NCBI GenBank assembly: GCA_037042915.1
Contig: CM073200.1
Coordinates: 1,612,001 to 1,676,000, forward strand
Reading direction: 5' to 3'
Length of the DNA: 64,000 nucleotides
Source of the DNA: Auricularia sp. M13
Lineage: Eukaryota; Basidiomycota; Agaricomycetes; Auriculariales; Auriculariaceae
The notes below the pieces were generated by a model that saw nothing but the letters and a program-made list of their open reading frames with translations, ran no database searches and had not been told where the DNA came from. Position numbers and translations under genes: made by a program. How positions within the stretch are numbered: position 1 is the stretch's first letter; each line of letters starts with the position of its first letter. Below are positions 42,175 to 54,430 of the stretch, in pieces.

Positions 42175-43381
42175 CTAGAAGGACGCGGAGCGCCGCGGCG
42201 CGTCACTGTCAGAAGAGAGTGACCGACGCGCTCCGCTGCCACCGGGGAATGTAAGCGACCGCGTGCGTGAATATGGCGTCCTAGAGGCGCTTGCAGGATG
42301 AGCTCTGTTCATCGCCATCCGCAGAATGATGAGCAGCGGGGCGAGCGACTTCGCGCGAGCGGGATTGAGTTCAGCGGTCGCATACACATTGACGACAACC
42401 GAAGCCTGAGAACCAACTCACTTGACCTTGCAGTGCGATCGGGAAGAGCAAGCCCTGAACGGGGCTGCGCAGGCAGTAGGCGATGAGGAATGCCAATGTC
42501 CCTGCCGTGTAGACGATCGCAGACTCGATGAAAATACCGGCGAGTGATATGTACGGCACCAACGGTGTCGTTAGGATGTTCCGCATGTATCGGCGCAGGG
42601 TCAAAAGGCGGAAGACGATGGCGATCGTGAGGAGTATTGTGCACGAGAGGGTTCCAAGACCAAGCGCGACTATCAGTCGCGTCTGTCCCCAGAATGCAGC
42701 ACCGTGTACAGCCAGTGAGATCAAACCAGCAATCGCAGAGCCTGTCTTGAGGAATTAACGCTTCTCAAACTTCTCAAGCCATTATATTGACTGACCTAAT
42801 GCTGTCGAAAACACGATTATAAGCAAAATAAGAGTTTTTGAGCCCTTACAGTAAATGATCCAGCAACGGTAAAGCTGTCCCCAGCCATGAAGTCGCAAAC
42901 TGAGTGTAAGAGATTCTACTCACCAATAAACCGTCTTGGCAAATGAGCGTGATGGCGTATACCACCAAATGAACGGAGCTCATGTACTTGGTAGATCCCG
43001 GGGTAGTTGCGATGTCCAATAAACACGTCCTGGGTGAATTCAATGTGGACGGCGTTACCTGCTGTCGCCGCAAAGAATAGCACAGAAGAGCATATACGAC
43101 CCAGAGGTAGTCCCTCCTGCCGTGTGATCGATCTATGCCTTTCCTGAGAAGATGCACCGCGGCCACAAAGACGGCTACATTAAAGCCTTCCGGGAGGTTC
43201 AGTACGGCGTCTTCGGCGTTCCAGATAAGCGCTGACCGTACGCCACAGCCCCGAGGAAGATGCCATAGTAGCTTAAACCATCGGCTGATAACTGAGACGA
43301 TGTCTCCAATGCCAGCAGATTCGCAGCTCCTCTGAATCCCTCAGCACTCTCCCACGAACGCGGTGGAAGATCGACCGACAT
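42175..43381 (-). pseudogene. Second seven-TM protein gene, two frameshifts
   Basis: Minus strand, start MSVDLPPRSWESAEG at 43381, stop at 42175. It is collinear with the 7-TM gene at 22662-24442: GIFLGAVAYG, FTQDVFIGHRNYPG, CQDGLL then LYRCWIIYC, TILLTIAIVFRLL, IFIESAIVYTAGTLAF, SPVQGLLF and APLLIILRMA, with several introns at matching places. Between the second and third membrane segments the frame changes near 43080 and back near 43000, so a stretch such as VHIEFTQ is read in another frame. The shifts roughly compensate. Sequencing errors or a decayed gene are both possible. Confidence 0.65.
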
Positions 43382-43806
43382 TGTGACGATGCCAATTCAG
43401 ACTGTACGGTTGGAGTCTTGGACGGTGGGGTCACGATTTTCTTCGTCGCACTGGGAATAGAGGGGTAGGCATTTCCGATAGCAATGATCAATGAAAGCGC
43501 TATATACGCCAGCTCTAGCGCCGTGGGTAATAGCGAGCCGGGCAGATCGCTTCCGGGCGTCCACAGCTGCCGCTTCCAGCACTGCAGCGCTTAGTGCAAG
43601 TCTGAGCGGCAGAAGGGGCCGCTCAGGGCAATCCAATAATGGCCTTGCGGCACTCGTAGCCGTGGCAATAAAATCCGCGTAGCCTGCCGATCTCATCCTT
43701 ATATGGGTTGTATGTTGCGCAATTGTATTTCCCTACATATACTTCCGACACCAGACTTGATATCATTGACAAAGCATCCACCAGGGACTAGATACCCATT
43801 CAGCGC
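43382..43806. other. Intergenic, nothing recognised
   Basis: 425 bp; a 100-codon frame on the minus strand lacks any recognisable feature. Confidence 0.35.
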
Positions 43807-44454
43807 CTATGCAGTTTCCCCAGGGGACATATAGGACGAAACGGCGTGGGAGACGCCACCCGGCAGAGGCTCCCTGCGTTGGATTGTAGGCGCCTCGTAC
43901 CGAATCGCATCCGCCATGAACGAAAATGCGCTCTCGTCGTTGGAACTGAGGCCTTTGAACACGACTTCCTCGAGCTTCTTCCCGGTAGAAAGCTTGTTGA
44001 GGAAGTTATATATCATGTCGCCGCGAAGGAGCGGCATTGGTGGGAGTGCCGCGGCGCTCTCGAACTCGATGATGCGCGTCGGAATCGTCCACACGACGGT
44101 GCGCAGCTTGGGACAGACGAGCCGGCCGAGCTTCTTCCCGGAGACCTGAGAGAGGAAGTTGCTACGGAACTGCGTCATGTCGAACTTGGCGATGCGCGGG
44201 CCTACGACGAGCGTGAGTGTGCGGAGGGCCGGTGCCTCGGGCATGCGGGTCATCGGCCAGAACTCCTCCGCTATCTCCAGCTCGACAAGATACGCAAGGA
44301 ACGCCGCGTCGTACAGCCGCTCCCAGACGTCCTGCGCGGGGACGCGTAGCGTCTGGCGCACGCGCCCACCGCCGTCCGTCAAGAACTCCAGCTGGGCAAA
44401 TTCGTGGGGAACCAGATTTTGGTGCGTACTGGTGCGCACTGGTGCGCAGGCCAT
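43807..44454 (-). pseudogene. F-box/LRR-like protein fragment joined to repeat DNA
   Basis: 215 codons on the minus strand. The body (ALRTLTLVVGPRI, LRTVVWTIP, KLEEVVFKGL) looks like the C-terminal LRR-like part of a fungal F-box protein. The F-box itself is absent. The first residues, MACAPVRTSTHQ, are encoded by the GTGCGCACCAG repeat cluster at 44421-44452, so the present start is probably an accident of an insertion that cut off the original 5' half. Confidence 0.55.
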
Positions 44455-45085
44455 ATCTCCCTCAAAACTGCATATTCTTTCTTGATCTAAAGTGATTCTA
44501 GATGGTCTTAGTAATGCCTATTAGACTCCATATTTTTATCTGGATTATTGTCTATAATGGTGGTGACAGAGCTCAGGTGCGCGTATTCCCGCGCACCAGT
44601 TTACGCACCAGTGCGCACCAGGCGCACCAGTGTCTCATAGGTTGAGAAATGACTGGATTATAACTGATATAGTGTATTTGGCTCAATATATGTGTTACAG
44701 GAGATATTGGAACTCTGGGTTAACCAAAAGGTGTATGGTGCATAGTTCGGTGTAATGATTCACTCGACTCGAACCAACGGGCCAGGATGGAGGTAAACTC
44801 ATGCTCCATGAGCGTCTACTCTATGGATGTGGTTGGTGAGGTCAATCTCACATCAATTCCTCAGTGGGCACACACTAGTTTTCAGTCGGAGTGCGAATTT
44901 CATTCCAAACCCAGAAATGAGTCAATCTAACTAAGCAGTGTAGACATTCAACAAATATTTAGAGTGTTTACAGTACCTATTCAGGGGTTTCCCTCAGGAT
45001 AATAATGCAGCTGAGCCCACAGACTATGCTACACATCCCCTGTATTTAGGTTCCATGCTGGTGCGCACTGGTGGTGCGCACCAGC
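44421..45085. repeat. Three clusters of a GTGCGCACCAG motif
   Basis: Clusters at 44421-44450, about 44573-44631 and 45058-45085 repeat TGGTGCGCAC or its complement, several per cluster. They lie between the broken F-box fragment and the 3' end of the MULE transposase gene. Subterminal repeats of that element are one explanation. Confidence 0.6.
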
Positions 45086-48000
45086 GCTCATCTGCACACA
45101 AGACAGTGTGTACCCATATTTCAGCTAAAATGAGGCAGAGTATAATTGATTACTGGAAATATACTAGTCAAAAACCACAAAGGGAACAGTAAACCCGTCT
45201 GATTCAGCTATTCCTTCAAGTTCATCCCTCCATCTCTTGTGCAAATTACGTCTGACGCGTGAGTGCATGGCTATCTCCTCCCTGTCCTCGTCAGGATGGT
45301 TCTTGAGTCCAAACTCCTCGGAAGCCTCTAATATTTCCTCAGCCTCCTGGTGATCACAATGTTGATCATCCATAATGAGCTGCAAGGTGAGTGCACGTGC
45401 AAAGACCAGTTCTGTGAAGTCAGCAATGCACATTGGGGCAATGCGCTTGCACTGATCTTCATCAAGAGGGTGCTGTTGCAGATAGTCGGCTGCCAAAAGT
45501 GTAATGATGGCCTTTCCTTGAGGTCCATAGCTATTTGTAAGTTATATTAGTCCTGGAATGATTGTGGATTGGAAGAGGACATACTAGCCACTTTGAAGCA
45601 AATCAAGACTCTCCAGAGGCAAGCGATGATTGGGGCGGGCTTTGTTCCTGAGCAGATCACAGTATTTGCTGTTCACTGCACTCTCGACCAAGGTGGACAT
45701 CTTGCTTGAGCGTGCATCTAGCCGAAGAACAACATCTTCCCACTTGATGGTCTTGGGCCAGCGTCGCTCGTCCAGAAGAGGTAGGTCTAGCTGGTCCTGA
45801 TGTAGAAGGGGATGTATGTCTTCTGCAGCAGGCTGGGACACATCGAGAGGAGGTTTGGCCTGGTACTCCTGAGATGTCCTGTCACAATCCACCCAAGTGC
45901 ACCTGGAAATATCCAGAGGCTCGAAGAAAGGGTTGAGAAGGCGAGATTGAAGGTCATCAAGACATGGAGGTTGCCGAGGATCATTTGGCATCCGCACCAC
46001 CACCTGATAGGTCTCATAGAGTCTGCATAATTGGTGGTGCGTTATATCCTTGTGGGCAGAGTAGCCACCATCCAGAATATAGACCAAAGTATGCGCATGG
46101 TGATTGCTGTCCTCCAAGCCTTCATTGACGTGTTGCATAGAAAGTTTCATAGCCATTCGTTGGGCCACACCAGCATTCAAGTCGTCATACTCGTATAGCA
46201 CCTTGCCATCAGGCGAGAACTGAGCCGTATAGTGCTGACTGCCTGGTTTGTAAAAGGCTGTACCGAGGTATCGATAAGTTCCACCCTTGATGGTACTGTT
46301 CCGAAGAGGGTTGAATGATATTGGAGCCTTCCATGCCACACACTGACGTTGCTCAGGGACAGAGATGAAGAGAACGCAAGGCAAAGAGACATAGAAGTGG
46401 CGCCGTGTAGATCGACCATGACAGTAACGTGTACCTGTCTCTCCACTGTGGCGATAACAGGTGGAAACCTTCGCAGAGACAGAATTGATGGTGAACATGT
46501 CCTGGAAGTACCGTGCAATGTTCTTCATTGTCGCAGTTGCCGCAGGGAGATGAAAGTCGAAGGTATAAGATGTTGGAGGACTCAGACGCATGTGAGCAGG
46601 ACTTGAATTGTCACCAGGGCACTCGTCAAAGCGAAGATAAATGCCCTGGAAGTAATTGTACGCATTGTACCGTGGGTACGAGGATTGAGTTCCATCGGGC
46701 TGCAGGTTGTATAGGATTGAAAACCATGCCTGTACGCATTTAGCATTGATAAATAAATATTAAGGAAAGAACTCACCCAGAGAGTAGTCTGATCTGTCTC
46801 AAAGTTCGCAGTAATGCCTCCTTGCTCAGTCTGGCGTCGAGTCTGTATAACATGCCGAAGAGACTCCCTGGATAATTGAAGAGCATCCTCAGCACTGGGA
46901 TAATCAGGATCGAAAATGTTGGTGTGCTCTTGTTGCAGAGAGAAGTGCAGAATCCTGAGGCCATGCTCCTGATGTGCCACAGCCAACGAGCTAAAGAACA
47001 GGTCGAAACTATTCCTGTCGCGCTGGATGGCAGCAAGGAGAAGCATCTTGCTCGAGTCCCAGGCACAGGAGTTTTTGTCCCATTTGAAGCATTGCAACTT
47101 CATGGGCCATGTTTTAGCCAGCTTCACTGGCACAGTGGAAGGCACATCCATGAGAGCAGAATCTGGCTCAGATGGCAGGAGTTTAGAGCGTTTTGGCCGT
47201 GGCAAACTCGAATCGGCGGAGGAGGTTGGCTTTAGTTTTGCTTCCACAGGCGCCTGGGGTAGTTGAGAATGCTGCACAGCAAGGCGTCGAGATGGTTGGC
47301 GCAAAGGTGCCGCAGACTGGGATCTAGGCTGAGAATGCTTGGAGTCAGAAGAAGAAGAAGTTTCCTCTGCTTCAGACTCTGAAGCCGATGACTCCTCATG
47401 AGGACGCTTCCTGGTTGTGAGTGTTCTACCTCTAGAGGCAAGCGATTGTTTACGCGAAGATGAGCTTGTCGTTCGTTTGGCTTTGGAAAGACGAGCTGCT
47501 GTATCGGGTGATCGACCATCATTCTCAAAGCGCACACGCTTGGTAGGTGTATGGCGTTCTGGAGACTGAGACTCGAGTTGCTTTGCCTTCCGCTTTGTTG
47601 ACTTTGCCTTGGACAGGTGGTCTTTACCATAGCGTAAGGGATGCCCAGCTTAAAGGCCTGTAAGTGCTGAACTCTGAAACGATACAATTTGAGCTTACCA
47701 ATTGCTGCAGTATTTTTACGATCAAAGCTCCTCAGCCAGGCAGCAAGGCGCTCCAAGCCATCAATAATGGATAGACGGCGAGCAGTGGCAAGGTACAAAC
47801 GAGCGTGCATGGACTCCTCTGCATTGTTCGTCGCAGGGAGTCTAGCCCATGCTTCATCGCCCATGGTCTGGCAGGCAGGAAATATCTTTGGAGCGATGCT
47901 GTCCCTGAGCCACCAAGACAGCCAACTGTAGGCACCTGGGAAATTGGTCTCGAGGAAGGTGACCTTATCGACAAATTTATCTGCATCTTGAATGGTCGCA

Positions 48001-48869
48001 AGGGCAAAGGCTGCTTTTTTGAACTCGTCACGTTGATCCCCAGGAACAGCAATAGCGGTCTTGGAGATATTTTCCACACCATTACAGTAGTGGTACTTGC
48101 AGCCCTTGAGAAGGTTTTCCTCGCAGTACTTGATCAGCTCCTCTGTGCTGGCTTCGTCTCCCTTAGAGCGCCAAAAGCGAGCAAAGGATGCACAGTATGC
48201 TGCATGCTGGGAGCCTGAGAAATCCATGGTCTGAGTAATAAATCAGTATGATTACACAAAATTAGAGGTATGAAAAAACCATGGGGCAGTCCTCCTTCCT
48301 GAAGGATAAACCCTGGTTCTGGGCCTCCTTGAACACAGAGTTCAAAAGAGCATCGTAAAACTCCTCCCACGCCTCTTGAGTGTTCGAATTGCTGTAAGCA
48401 GCCAGTATAGGAACCCACATCTTGAACTCCATGGAGTAGACAGTCACCATAAAGAGCAAGTCTCCAGAGGCAAAGTATTTGTGCGCTGCATCAGAAGCAA
48501 AGCCATTGACAGGGTCTGACTTGATACGCATCACATTCAGGGCCTGTGCAGCCATAAATGGAGACTGAAGTATCAGGAGACCCCGACGTTGAAAATGCGA
48601 GCTGAGGATGATGTCCTCATTCACAGTATGGAAATGGGACCAGGCATCTGGAAAGGAATCTCCACCTCGAGGTTGCACTGACTGAAGCACTTGACGGCGC
48701 TGGTGGGCAACACGATCATTACTTGAGTAGTAGTCGTCGATAGTGGACACAGAAGGACCAATCCCTCCAAGCTCAGGAAGTCCTGTGAGCAACTGGGAAG
48801 GGCGAGCGTCAGGATCCTGATTAACGACTTTGAAGAATTGAGCTTGAGCCACATGGCCAGGGCGAATAT

Positions 48870-49060
48870 TGTTGGTGATACCGTACTGTTGTAACGAGCC
48901 ATATGACCGGCGCGGGTGCAAAGCGGAGCCTTACTCCTTCGCTTCCTTCGCACTCGCGCCAGGTACGCATCGTCTGTATTCTATTATACTCTCGTATTAA
49001 TATCACTCCTTCGCTTCCTTCGCACTCGCGCCAGTTCCCTAACCTGCGCCTCGTCGCATA
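48870..49060 (+). repeat. 5' LTR of the copia element
   Basis: 191 bp, same sequence as 53888-54078 by eye. It contains two direct copies of a phrase starting CTCCTTCGCTTCCTTCGCAC about 80 bp apart. The sequence after it (GGTTATGAGCCCC) would be the primer-binding site; the tRNA was not identified. Confidence 0.95.
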
Positions 49061-49290
49061 GGTTATGAGCCCCGTCGTGTAAACGACAGGGAACTTGGAA
49101 TAGGAGTCAACGCGCCTCTTGATACAGCCAGCCGCATCCGTCACGCTCACAGAGCCCTGACCCGAAGCGTGCAAAGGCATCAAGCGCGCCAACCTACCGG
49201 ACACGCGCAGATCTACCGCAGATCTGTTGACGCGACCGGCCATCAACGCGGACGTCGCCGGAGCGCGTCATCCCTTGACCGCTCACCGCT

Positions 49291-52200
49291 ATGGACGCCA
49301 ACTACGAAAGCTCGACGCGCACGAACGTGACGCCGCTCCACGAGGGCAACTTCGCGCAGTTCGAGAACGAAATGACTGCGTTCCTCGACACCCGCATGCT
49401 GAGCCGCTACATCGAGCTGTCGCACAGCGTCGCACCAGCCGTCGACGCCGCCAAGCCCGAGACTCTCGTCGCGCTCACGTTGTGGGAGGACAAGCACCGC
49501 GCCGTCTGCGGCCACCTGTACCGCCACCTCGACGCGTCCATCCAGGGCGAATTCCTCGACGAGTACCAGAAGAAAAACGCGTACACCTTCTGGACCGCCC
49601 TGACGAAGCGGTTCAGCACCAAACGTCCCGGACAACGCTTCCAGGCGATGGGCGACGAGCTTAACATCAAGATGTCGCCGTCTGACACGCTCACGGACCT
49701 CTACTCGCGCGTCATGGAGAAGTCGCGCGAGCGCAAGCGCCTTCGCCCGACCGCTTACTCTCTCAAAGATTTCGACGACGAATTCGACGCTTGTGTCTGG
49801 ATGCGCGCCCTCCCCGAAGAGTACGGCACGCTCGCTACAGCCATCCACGTCTCAAACGGCGAGAAACCGCTCGAAATGTCTACCATCCACGCCGCCGCGC
49901 GCGTCGAGGACGACCAGCAGCTCACGCGAGGCAAGCCCGCCGCTGCCGCCATGCGCGCCCGCGCCGCTGCCGCCGTTCCCAGTGCCGTCGCGCCGCCGCC
50001 CTTCGGTCAAAAACTCTCCCTCGTCGACGCGCTGAAGCGCATGCACAAGGACGCCGGCCTCACACGCTGCCTGTTCTGCGACTCACCCGACCACTCGTCC
50101 GAGCTCTGCAAGCGCCGCGATGCGATCCTCAAAGCCGGGAAGGAACTTCGTGAATCGTTCAACCGCTCGCGCCACGAGGGACGCAAGGCCGACGACAAGA
50201 AGACGAAGGCAAACGTCGCGGACGCCGAACCGACTGCGTCGTCCAACGCTGCCGTTCGTCATTTCGTATCAGCTTCCTCCGCCGAACTCGCACACGCCGC
50301 TGCATCGTCTAGAGCCTGCGCTGACTGGAACGCTGATACAGGCTGCTCTGCGCATATGACGCCAAATCGCAACTGGTTTCGAACGCTATTACCGTACCGC
50401 ACGCCTATTCGCCTTGCTGACGACACGATAATCTATTCGGAGGGGGTGGGCGCTGTCGAGTTCGTACCGCGGGTCAACGGTGCCGAAGGTCCTCACGTCA
50501 TCTTCGACGATGTACTCTACGTGCCAGCACTCGGTGTGAATCTATTCTCCGTCTTCCACCTCATGACGAATCGCGACTTCGAAATCCACGGCAAGCGTAA
50601 CCTGCTCAAGTTCGAACGCAACGGCAAGCTTCTATTCACGGCCACAGTCACCAACAACGTCGGCTACCTCGATGGCCGGTCTGTCGTCTACGAGTCTGCA
50701 AACAGGGCAACGACGGCCACGCTCAACATGGAGCTCTGGCACCGCCGCTTCGCGCACACCAACGTTGACGCCATCGCCGGCATGGAGAAGACGCGCGCGG
50801 TGAAGGGCTTGAGCATCAAGGGCGCGCGCACCAAGTCTGCGCTCTGCGAGCCTTGCCTCGCTGGCAAGTTGCATCGTCACGACGTCCCTCGCGGCCCCGC
50901 TCGTCGCTCCGACCGTCGACTCGGCATGGTACACGCTGACTTGAAAGGGCCGCTGAAACGTTCGATCCAGGGCTTCTTGTACTGGATCATCTTCCTCGAC
51001 GACCGCTCTCGACTGCGCCGAGCCTACTTCTTGCGGAAGAAGAGCGATGCCTTCGATGCCTTCGTCGACTACGTTGCCTGGGCCGAACGTCAGACTGGAG
51101 AGAAACTTCGACTATTTCACAACGACAAGGGCGGTGAATTCGTCGGGAGACGGTGGGAAGAGTTCTGCAAGTCTACCGGCGTTGAGATCAAGCACACCGA
51201 ACGCGCGGAACCCTATCAGAATGGCGTCGCCGAGCGCGCTCACCGTGACACGATGGAGGCCGCGACGGCGATGCTCGCCGAGGCTGGGCTACCGGCTTCG
51301 TTCTGGCCGTACGCTGTCGAGGCATACACTTACATCCACAACAGAACGTGCACCTCAGCGCTCAACCCGGGCGAAACGCCATTCGAAATCTGGTACGGCC
51401 GCAAGCCTGACGTCTCCCACTTCCGCGTGTTCGGCTCGCTCGCGTACACGCTCGTGCCAGCGGACAAGCGTAGTTCGTTCGACTCGCACTACGCCAAAGC
51501 GACTTGCCTGGGCTACTCAGACACCAAGCCAGGATGCTGGCGCTTCTACAACACTGAAAAACGCGTGCATTTCGAGTCATCACAGGCTGTATTCGACGAA
51601 CACGCCTTCCCGGGCAACTCGCGCTCGCCGCTCGACTTGCTTGCGACGGACCTTCTCCCGTCCGATATCCCTGGGGTACTGGACACCGGGCCGGATGACG
51701 ACGACGACGCGCCGTCCCCGGTCCCTGCCCAACCCAACCATGGCCAGCCGCCTGTGCCGCTGCCGCCTCTGCCGCCGTCGTCGCCGTGCCGCCGCCGCCG
51801 CCGCCCGTGCCGCCAACGCCGCACGCGCCGCCCGCCGCCGCACGCGCCACGACCACCGCAAGCGACCGCGCCCGCAGCGCCGCCAGCGCCTCTCCTTCGT
51901 CTGCCGGAGGTTACAGCAGCTCCGCGCCAGCCTCGCCAGCTGGTCCGCGGCGACGAGCGAACGTCGGTCCACGCGCAACACGCGCTATACCGGTTCGCTC
52001 GGTGAGCCTGACCTTCGGCGATCGAAGATGTACCCTACCGCCCGCCGCGCCTACGTCGAGGATGTCGATGATGACGACGACGACGACGTCCGCATCGCGA
52101 TGCAAGCCCAAGACGTCGCCGACGACGCCCTCTTCGACGACGACGCCGTGCATGCCGCTATGCTAGCCTCGACCACTGCCACGCTCGCCGAACATGATTC

Positions 52201-53843
52201 ATTCGCGTACGAAGACGCCCTGGAGTTTGCGTTCGACTCGCGCACCGACCCAGACCGCGATGAACCGCGCACCTACGCAGAAGCTATGCGCCGGCCAATG
52301 GAGCGCGATGCATGGCGAGATGCCGCGCACCGCGAGCTAGAAAATCTGGTGCGCATGAACGTCGTCAAAATGGTTCAACTTCCCGAGGGTGCGCGCGCCA
52401 TTGGCTGCAAATGGGTCTTCAAAGTCAAGCGCGACGAGAACGGTAACGTTGAACGCTACAAAGCTCGCCTTGTCGCTCGCGGAGATGCTCAGCGACCCGG
52501 TTTTGATTACGCAGAGACGTTCTCGCCGACGCCGCGCTGGCCTGCTCTCCGCTCCGTCTTCGCCTTGGCCGCACAGGAGGGGCTACTGCTCTGGAGCGTC
52601 GACATCACCGCTGCGTACCTCAACGGCGACCTGGACGAGACGGTGTACATGAAGTTCCCCGAAGGCTTCAAACCGGACGATCCCAACACCGTGCTCGCGC
52701 TACTCAAGTCGCTATACGGGCTCAAGCAAGCTGGACGCAATTGGCACCTCAAGCTCGACAAGATCCTCGTCGACATGGGCTTCGTGAAGGTCGCCGCCGA
52801 CAACTCAGTCTGGGTGTACGGCCGTGGCGATGAGTGGGTCATCGTTCCCGTCTTTGTCGACGACATGACCCTCGCAGCAAAGTCGCGCGAGCGCATCCAA
52901 GCCACGATTGTCGAGCTCGCCAAACACCTCGAACTTCGCGACCTCGGCCCTACCAAGTGGCTGCTTGGCGTCGAGGTTCTGTCAACGCCAGTACCTGACC
53001 GACGTCCTCGCCCGCTTCGAACTCGCCGCCGCCGCGCCCGTCCAGACGCCCATGGACTCGAACGCGCACTACACGACCGAGATGTCGCCGAAAACCGACG
53101 ACGAGCGCGCCGGTATGTCCAACGTCCCGTATCTGAACCTACTCGGTGCCATCGCCTACGCCGCCGTCGCCACTCGCCCGGATCTGTCGTACGCCGTCGG
53201 CGTGCTCGCTCGCTTCCAGTCCAACCCAGGTCGCGCTCACTGGACGGCGCTGAAGCACCTCGCGCGCTACGTTGCCGGTACGCTCGACTACATGCTCATA
53301 TATGCGCCCACGCCGTCGCCCCGGCTGTACGACACGTTCTCTGACGCGGACCATGGCGGCAACGTCGACAACGGACGCTCGACCACCGGCATGGTTGTCA
53401 AGATGGGCAGCGGCGCTGTGTCCTGGTCCAGCAAGCTGCAAAGCATCGTCGCGCTGTCCACTACCGAGGCCGAGTACGTCGCCGCATGCACCGCCGGCCA
53501 GGAACTCGTCTGGATGCGCAAGTTCCTCGAGCCGCTTGGGTACCAATTCGACTCGCCGCCCCGCCTGTCTATCGACAACCAGTCCGCGGTACAGGTCGCT
53601 CGGAACCCGCAACATCATGGCCGTATGAAGCACCTCGACCTGCGCTATCACTGGCTTCGCGAGATGGTCGAGCGCGGCGCCATGGAGATCGCGCACATTT
53701 CAACGGACTGTATGCCTGCCGACATTCTCACGAAGGCCTTGCCTCGCCAAAAACTCGACGCTGCTCGCAAGATGCTCGGTCTCGGCCGCTCTTTCTCGGA
53801 CTTCGTGCCTCATCAATCTTTATTCTCTACTTTATCGGGATAA
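49291..53843 (+). pseudogene. copia gag-pol polyprotein, frameshifted
   Basis: 49291-52005 encodes gag (MDANYESSTRTN...), protease (WNADTGCSAHM) and integrase with HRRFAH...CEPC, VHADLKG, HNDKGGEF and GVAERAH. The frame then changes in a Pro-rich linker (51750-52020) to reverse transcriptase in frame 51047-53344 (GCKWVFKVKRD, VDITAAYLNGDL, VFVDDMT) and again near 52980 to RNase H in frame 52908-53843 (LYDTFSDADHGG, NQSAVQVARNP). At the second break GVEV runs straight into CQRQYLTDVL, where about 15-20 residues normally lie between, so a small deletion is likely. Copia order (integrase before reverse transcriptase) is clear. The copy probably cannot make a full polyprotein. Confidence 0.92.
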
Positions 53844-53878
53844 CCAGTATGTCTTTATTACTCCCCATGTGCCTCGTT

Positions 53879-53887
53879 AGGGGGGTG
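53879..53887 (+). promoter_or_regulatory. Polypurine tract of the copia element
   Basis: AGGGGGGTG directly before the 3' LTR, the usual primer for plus-strand DNA synthesis. Confidence 0.75.
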
Positions 53888-54078
53888 TGTTGGTGATACC
53901 GTACTGTTGTAACGAGCCATATGACCGGCGCGGGTGCAAAGCGGAGCCTTACTCCTTCGCTTCCTTCGCACTCGCGCCAGGTACGCATCGTCTGTATTCT
54001 ATTATACTCTCGTATTAATATCACTCCTTCGCTTCCTTCGCACTCGCGCCAGTTCCCTAACCTGCGCCTCGTCGCATA
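53888..54078 (+). repeat. 3' LTR of the copia element
   Basis: 191 bp, identical by eye to the 5' LTR, ending in GTCGCATA and followed by the AATAT target duplication. Confidence 0.95.
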
Positions 54079-54430
54079 AATATTGGGGGGACGAGGATGA
54101 GCGTGATGGCCGTTGTTGTCGTAGCGTGCACCACCTTTCCAGATAGTGATGGTGGAGATGATCGGACACTCAACATGAGTGAACGTTCCTTTGCACTTGA
54201 AGCAGCGCTCTGATCGTAGCTGTTCAGCCAGAGGATCATTTTTCTTCTGAGGTTTTTTCGGCCGAAGAACAACTGGGCAGCCCTCAGTGCTGCAAGAAAG
54301 AACACCGAGGCATCGACGGCAAATAATGTGACCACCAGCAAAAGTTTCAGAGTCCTTGCTCCGGTATCTGGTCGATTCGTGGACAAAATAGATAACCGTT
54401 GAAATAATACCATTGTCATCTTACTCATCC

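Larger units (their letters stand above)
48870..54078 (+). mobile_element. Ty1/copia LTR retrotransposon, 5,209 bp, AATAT target duplication
   Basis: LTRs of 191 bp at 48870-49060 and 53888-54078 appear identical and start TGTTGGTGAT. AATAT flanks the element (48865-48869 and 54079-54083). A purine-rich tract (AGGGGGGTG) precedes the 3' LTR at 53879-53887. Identical LTRs point to a recent insertion. It sits in the coding sequence of the MULE transposase on the opposite strand. Confidence 0.97.
45164..54369 (-). pseudogene. MULE-type transposase with GCM-like zinc finger and C19-like C-terminus, split by copia
   Basis: Minus strand. 54369-54084 encodes a zinc-finger block (HIICRRC...GCPVVLRP...ERCFKC...HVEC...GHHAHPRPP) like WRKY/GCM1 fingers of fungal MULEs. 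The frame resumes without loss at 48864 after the 5.2-kb copia element. The transposase core includes SDAAHKYFASGD and, after an intron at 48279-48231, NNAEESMHARLY. Introns follow near 47699-47651 and 46783-46739. Then comes a Ser/Arg-rich linker and a C-terminal part with NSCAWDSS and SQHYTAQFSPDG...YEYDD, which resemble the Cys and His/Asp boxes of ubiquitin-specific proteases. The unbroken protein would be about 1,250 aa. Apart from the copia insertion it looks intact. Element ends were not fixed. Confidence 0.75.

Noticed and set aside
50000-53700. Minus-strand and third-frame ORFs inside the copia element
   Set aside because: They overlap gag, integrase, reverse transcriptase and RNase H motifs and have no motifs of their own.
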